DNA from: Thermoplasmatota archaeon
GTDB lineage: Archaea; Thermoplasmatota; Penumbrarchaeia; Penumbrarchaeales; Penumbrarchaeaceae
Length of the DNA stretch: 10,603 bases
NCBI GenBank assembly: GCA_016929175.1
Contig: JAFGJI010000290.1
Coordinates: 1-10,603, forward strand
Direction of reading: 5' to 3'
Made by a program: the position numbers and the translations under genes
In this document: piece by piece, positions 7,136-10,603 of the stretch
How the letters are laid out: each line of letters opens with the position of its first letter
Position numbering within the stretch: position 1 is the stretch's first letter
The notes under the pieces: model-generated
The model's database searches: none
What the model was told of the DNA's origin: nothing
What the model saw: only the letters and a program-made list of their open reading frames with translations

Positions 7136-7960
7136 TCATTCCTGCTTGTGTTCTTCTTTTTCATGGGAATCGTGTTTGCACTCGGGATCGTCACATTCAT
7201 GATCATGCTCGTGTGAGTGCTCGGGGTCGTCTGACTTGTGCTCGTGGACCGCTTCGACATTCTCCTCCTCCTTCTTCACGTATTCCTCTATGAGCCTCAC
7301 CTTCTTCATGTTGAGATGGGCCCTGATATCGGAGACGAGCTTGAACTTCGCCATCATCCATCCCTGATCGAGCTTCACGATGTCGGGGAGGACTATGTCT
7401 ACCCCGTCCTTCCCCTTCCACTCGAACCTGAACTCTTCCGGGGCCGTGTATGAGGCTTCAATGATCGCCTTGAGCTTCTCCTCCTTCTTGGTTATGATGT
7501 CGGTGACCTTGTATTTGTAAATGATGGTCTTCCCGGCCCACCTGTGGTTGAAATCGATCCGATACCTTCCGGCGAACCTACCGGCAATGATCCCTGTACG
7601 GTTGTTCATGCGTATCTCCATACCCTCAACCGGATACCTGTCACCCTTCCTGAACTCTGGCAGGGAAAGTATCTTCCTCTCCGGGTAGACCTCCACAAGT
7701 TTGGGGTCCTTGTCGCCGAAGGCTTCCGAGGGCAGTATCTCTACCTCCCTCTCCTGCCCCTTCTCGGCCTGGAGAAGATCGGTATCAAGACCCTTGACGA
7801 TCTGACCGGAGCCCACTATCAACGGGATGGGGGCGTAACTGACCCTCTCGTTGTAGAGATCGTGCTCCTTCGCGACCTCCTCATGGGTCGTGTCCACAAG
7901 CTGTTTGGTTTCCTTGACGAAGGCATCGAAGTCGAGCCTTATGAAATCGCCATCCTTCAT
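7136..7960 (-). CDS. FKBP-type peptidyl-prolyl cis-trans isomerase, SlyD-like, with archaeal C-terminal extension and His/Cys-rich tail
   Basis: This cytoplasmic folding helper isomerises Xaa-Pro bonds and probably acts as a chaperone. Numbering from ATG 7958-7960 (274 residues), the FKBP half begins at about 1-12 and 39-83 with P-L-I-V-G-S-G-Q-I-V-K-G-L-D (46-59) and E-A-F-G-D (79-83). An insert-in-flap domain spans about 85-135. The fold closes with N-H-R-W-A-G-K-T (138-145), the usual N-H-P-L-A-G-K-x strand. Residues 160-230 match the extra domain of long archaeal FKBPs. The tail 239-274 holds nine histidines and two cysteines (C256, C261) among acidic residues, resembling the metal-binding tail of bacterial SlyD. 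A frame with 22 more codons exists, but its ATG (8024-8026) lies inside the TATA box, and GGTGGTG stands 4 nt before ATG 7960, so the shorter start is chosen. It has its own promoter, separate from the protease gene. Confidence 0.93.
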   Translation of the reverse strand: MKDGDFIRLDFDAFVKETKQLVDTTHEEVAKEHDLYNERVSYAPIPLIVGSGQIVKGLDTDLLQAEKGQEREVEILPSEAFGDKDPKLVEVYPERKILSLPEFRKGDRYPVEGMEIRMNNRTGIIAGRFAGRYRIDFNHRWAGKTIIYKYKVTDIITKKEEKLKAIIEASYTAPEEFRFEWKGKDGVDIVLPDIVKLDQGWMMAKFKLVSDIRAHLNMKKVRLIEEYVKKEEENVEAVHEHKSDDPEHSHEHDHECDDPECKHDSHEKEEHKQE

Positions 7961-7964
7961 TGAG

Positions 7965-8031
7965 CACCACCATCTGAACGGGTCCCACACAAGGTGGAAC
8001 GGGGCGCAAGATAATGGAAGTTGCATTTAAA
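7965..8031 (-). promoter_or_regulatory. Promoter and ribosome-binding site of the FKBP gene
   Basis: TTTAAATG (8024-8031), preceded by CGAAAAGG as a plausible BRE, predicts a start at about 8000-8004 and a leader of about 40 nt. GGTGGTG (7965-7971) lies 4 nt before the ATG at 7958-7960. The two signals agree on the 274-residue protein. Confidence 0.65.
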
Positions 8032-8060
8032 CCTTTTCGGGGAATCCCTTCGGAGGAACA

Positions 8061-10103
8061 TCATCTGACCGTGATAGACCTGCTGCCGCTCTGGTTGCCC
8101 GAAGTCCTGAATCCAATGATTATCTCCTCCCCATCCCAGACACTGGTGTTCTTGTCGAGCTCCATTGTGAACCTTGCGGAGATGGCATTCCGATCTTCGG
8201 ATGTCCATTCGAGCGATACAAGGTCCCTCTCCTCACCCGGACCTACGACGATCTGGAAGGGCTCACTGGAGCTCCATCTCACAAAATCGGCAGCCATCGA
8301 ATGAAATATGAAGGTCCCTATGCCTGTAGCGTTCCTCCTCGATATCGACAGGTTAACGCTGCCGGACAAATCAGCGAGCTTCCACAGGGTTCCGTTTATG
8401 ACCTTCGACCCGTGATAGTCCCCCTGCGACAGCTCCAGGAACATCGATGACCTTATCGCTCTGAACGATGTCTCGACGCCTTCCCCTTCATCTGTCCCGA
8501 ACTCTATCCTCACATCGGTCCAGTTCCCGGACACGGTGTCGAGGGAGCATCCGATCACGAAGCTCACTTCACACGTGTCTCTCTTCTCGACGGTGAAATG
8601 CTTCGGACCCATCAGAAGAAGGAACCATCCATCAAGACGATATACAAAGTAACTGCTCTGGCTGATGTTCGTCCATACCTCGCCTGCATCCAGTGTCTTG
8701 TTCGTGATGCTGGGGATCACCATCTCCCCGCCCATATGAATGCGGATATCGATGTCGATGTCATCACTCCCGTCGTTCTCGAGGGTGAAGTTCTCGTAGT
8801 TCGGAGCGTAGGGTGAGGCGAAATGCTCGCTCCATTCATATCCAAGTTCCAGCCCTCCCCCTTTGACCTTCATCGCCTGCAAAGGAACGGGATGGAACGT
8901 CAACGCCATTATGAGCAGCGACAGTCCGGCAACTGCCCACTGTCTCTTTGAAAGGGGCGAGATGTCGTCAAGAGGGGGGGGGTGTCTTGCTCCAAGTATC
9001 AGGATCAATATTGCGAAGAAGATGTAGGTGGTGAACCCGGTGACAACTCCGAGTATCACCATGAGGACCATCGCACCGGTCGAAACATACTTGGACCTTT
9101 CCCCCAGAGCCCCCCTGATAATATGGCCCCCATCGAGCTGTCCCACCGGAAGAAGGTTCAGTGCGGTAACGAAGAGACCCAGCCATCCTGCGAAAGCGGT
9201 GGGATAGAGCACCCCCTCGTCGGGAACCCCGAGGAGTGCCATGAAGCCGTGGAAAAGAAGTGGCGGGTTTATTATCATGACACTATCACCGGCTGTGAGG
9301 CTGACCGATACCGGGTAGGCCTTCGTCAGAAGGAGACCGACTATCGTGACGGGGATCGCCACGATGAAACCCGCTATCGGTCCGGCCGCTCCGATATCGA
9401 TAAGGGCCTTCTTGTTCGAGATGGGCTCCTTCATGGAGATGAGTGCACCGAAGGTCCCGATCGGCGATATGAAAGGTGGAATGGGAATGAAGTAAGGCAG
9501 GGTCGCATCGATGCCGTACCTCCTGGAAGCGAAGTAATGTCCCAGCTCATGGGTTCCAAGGATCAGGAGCAGGGGAAATGCAAATGTCAGGCCCCCCATC
9601 AAGAGGTCCATTGGGTCCAGAAGTACCCCGAAGAGATCGCCCACGGAAGCGACCTCCCGCGTCCTTGACATCCACAGTATCGCACCGGCCCAAACGGTCG
9701 TGATGATGGTGGCGAAAAGGAGGACAAGGTTAACGGTGATCCTTCCCTTCTTCCTTGCCGGCAGAGGGTAGACAAGTACGAACGTTCTGCCGCCCTCGGT
9801 TGCGAGACGGGGGTAAAGGCCGTATTTCTTGAGATCGCGTCTGACCTCGTCGAACATCTCCTCACCGGTCAGCCGGTCCATCTTTATCCTCAGGAATATG
9901 CCGGCCTCGTCGAACCTGCTCTCCTCCACTATGAACCGCCTTGATACGATCTGCCCCACCATCCGGGCCGCCCTTTCCCTTTTCTGGTCATTCGCCGGTG
10001 AGACCCTACCCGGCGGTGCTATGACCCTTCCGAACAAGGTCCGAAGGGGCGGCCCGGTGAAGAGCCCTGACATATCCATCTCTTGTTCCCTGTCTTCTCT
10101 CAA
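8061..10103 (-). CDS. Site-2 protease family (M50) membrane metalloprotease with long C-terminal domain
   Basis: This is an intramembrane zinc protease of the type that cuts membrane-bound regulators within the bilayer. The zinc site is H185-E-L-G-H189 in a membrane helix, and the third ligand is in N-L-L-P-V-G-Q-L-D-G-G-H (316-327, D324), the family's second motif. Residues 50-115 form a soluble N-terminal domain common in archaeal and plant EGY-like members. Membrane segments lie at about 123-144, 168-190, 234-260, 302-320, 342-372 (perhaps two) and 389-405. No PDZ domain is seen. Residues about 410-680 add a beta-rich domain with N-x-S/T sequons and segments such as F-T-L-E-N-D-G-S-D-D that recall CARDB/NEW3-type domains; usual archaeal members end near the last helix. 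The longest frame begins at TTG 10101-10103, 6 nt after the upstream gene, with AGGTTGAT 5 nt before it; ATG 10077-10079 (M9) is an alternative. A C9 tract falls at codons 374-377. The substrate is unknown. Confidence 0.93.
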   Translation of the reverse strand: MREDREQEMDMSGLFTGPPLRTLFGRVIAPPGRVSPANDQKRERAARMVGQIVSRRFIVEESRFDEAGIFLRIKMDRLTGEEMFDEVRRDLKKYGLYPRLATEGGRTFVLVYPLPARKKGRITVNLVLLFATIITTVWAGAILWMSRTREVASVGDLFGVLLDPMDLLMGGLTFAFPLLLILGTHELGHYFASRRYGIDATLPYFIPIPPFISPIGTFGALISMKEPISNKKALIDIGAAGPIAGFIVAIPVTIVGLLLTKAYPVSVSLTAGDSVMIINPPLLFHGFMALLGVPDEGVLYPTAFAGWLGLFVTALNLLPVGQLDGGHIIRGALGERSKYVSTGAMVLMVILGVVTGFTTYIFFAILILILGARHPPPLDDISPLSKRQWAVAGLSLLIMALTFHPVPLQAMKVKGGGLELGYEWSEHFASPYAPNYENFTLENDGSDDIDIDIRIHMGGEMVIPSITNKTLDAGEVWTNISQSSYFVYRLDGWFLLLMGPKHFTVEKRDTCEVSFVIGCSLDTVSGNWTDVRIEFGTDEGEGVETSFRAIRSSMFLELSQGDYHGSKVINGTLWKLADLSGSVNLSISRRNATGIGTFIFHSMAADFVRWSSSEPFQIVVGPGEERDLVSLEWTSEDRNAISARFTMELDKNTSVWDGEEIIIGFRTSGNQSGSRSITVR

Positions 10104-10108
10104 GTCCC

Positions 10109-10116
10109 ATCAACCT
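10109..10116 (-). promoter_or_regulatory. Shine-Dalgarno site overlapping the upstream stop codon
   Basis: AGGTTGAT stands 5 nt before TTG 10101-10103 and overlaps the TGA (10110-10112) of the upstream gene. This supports translation of the protease from that TTG and coupling to the preceding gene in one transcript. Confidence 0.5.
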
Positions 10117-10603
10117 TCGGATATCTCTTTCATCATTGATCTGACCGTGAGATATGAATCAGCCAATGACCTTTTCGACGAATGCGGCCAGATCGGGAAG
10201 GTCTGCTTTTCCATTGCATTCTCGAAGATCCTCTGGTGGACCGAGGGTTCTCTGTAGATGATATGCCACTTCGAATATCTCGAATGGTTCTTTCCCAGGA
10301 AGTCCACCAGGATGTCGGCGGACCTCGATACCACCCTTTTAAAATCTTCAATGTTCCAGGTCAGCCCTCTTCTCTTGACCATGAAAGATTGTACCCCCGA
10401 ACAGTCGTACATGGGCATGGCCTCATACCATTCCATTGGGACGATCCCGAGGAGGGGGGAGACCGTGAAAACATGCACTCTGTCCTCCAGTTCGAGGTTC
10501 TTCAGGGAAGTATGAAGGTTCCTGTAGCTCAGGGCATCGGTCCTTCCCTTCGTCCATGGCTTGTGGTCCGTGTCCGGGAAGAGGAGTGCATTTTCCCCCC
10601 CGG
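10110..10603 (-). CDS. C-terminal part of an ArcS/DUF5591-like protein (archaeosine synthase relative), 5' end outside window
   Basis: The frame stays open from the right edge to TGA 10110-10112, giving 164 codons; an internal GTG at 10476-10478 is probably not the true start. The segment V-F-T-V-S-P-L-L-G-I-V-P-M-E-W-Y followed by M-Y-D-C-S-G resembles the S-P-L-G-x-V-P-x-E-L...Y-P...Y-D-x-P-V-T-G core of DUF5591, the middle domain of archaeosine synthase, which modifies position 15 of archaeal tRNA on a preQ0 base. Upstream, P-D-T-D-H-K-P-W-T-K-G-R-T-D (10536-10577) has the spacing of the ArcS motif as I recall it (P-C-x3-K-P-Y-x2-S-x2-H) but with several changed residues. No PUA domain follows, unlike full-length ArcS. 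The gene runs directly into the protease gene. It is a paralogue or split form rather than a certain ArcS, and the N-terminal part is needed to decide. Confidence 0.55.
   Translation of the reverse strand, partial: GGENALLFPDTDHKPWTKGRTDALSYRNLHTSLKNLELEDRVHVFTVSPLLGIVPMEWYEAMPMYDCSGVQSFMVKRRGLTWNIEDFKRVVSRSADILVDFLGKNHSRYSKWHIIYREPSVHQRIFENAMEKQTFPIWPHSSKRSLADSYLTVRSMMKEISEG

Noticed and set aside
7544..7963. A 139-codon plus-strand frame
   Set aside because: It is antisense to the well-conserved FKBP core and has no ribosome site or family pattern.
7961..8026. A 22-codon N-terminal extension of the FKBP protein
   Set aside because: Its ATG sits within the TATA box, while a GGTGGTG site lies at the right distance before the next ATG, where family homology begins.
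8982..9668. A 228-codon open frame on the plus strand
   Set aside because: It lies fully inside the site-2 protease gene in antisense, its translation is strongly charged with no recognisable domain, and the opposite strand has clear catalytic motifs.

Overview
The window reads as a stretch of an archaeal chromosome, most likely from a Thermoplasmatota-type euryarchaeon. The evidence is TATA-box promoters with short or no leaders, GGTG-type Shine-Dalgarno sites, an archaeal site-2 protease, a SlyD-like FKBP with the archaeal C-terminal extension, a probable ArcS/DUF5591 relative, and a secreted protein rich in fibronectin III domains. The lineage is an inference; nothing here fixes the species. 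All eight recognisable genes lie on the minus strand, so transcription runs from high to low coordinates. No RNA gene, CRISPR array or insertion sequence was seen, and no gene-free stretch exceeds 300 bases.

Right part (about 7136-10603), housekeeping, GC roughly 48-58% in counted lines. It begins with the C-terminal part of a gene resembling archaeosine synthase (tRNA modification). A 680-residue membrane metalloprotease of the site-2 family follows 6 nt downstream, probably in the same transcript, and carries a long C-terminal non-membrane domain. Next comes a 274-residue FKBP peptidyl-prolyl isomerase with its own TATA box and a His/Cys-rich tail.

Left part (about 204-6953), a cell-surface locus. 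In transcription order it has a winged-helix plus TPR regulator-like protein, a secreted legumain/C13-like protein with an apparently lost catalytic cysteine, a secreted beta-propeller-like protein with a variant Asp-box, and a 1060-residue surface protein built from a PQQ-type propeller, six FN3 domains, a transmembrane anchor and an acidic cytoplasmic tail. The C13-like and propeller genes are 24 bp apart and probably co-transcribed. The surface protein lies behind a hairpin and a possible promoter of its own. Base composition is strikingly uneven: the second propeller gene and the propeller half of the surface protein are AT-rich (about 28-40% GC in counted lines), while the FN3 half reaches about 62%.

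The far left edge holds what may be the first 14 codons of a 2-hydroxyacid dehydrogenase.

The most interesting points are the degenerate protease-like protein in an apparent secretion locus, the composition break inside the surface protein, the altered ArcS-like motif at the right edge, and a nine-base homopolymer in the protease gene just before its extra domain. The surface genes could form one exported or anchored complex under the neighbouring regulator, but this rests on position and shared export signals only.
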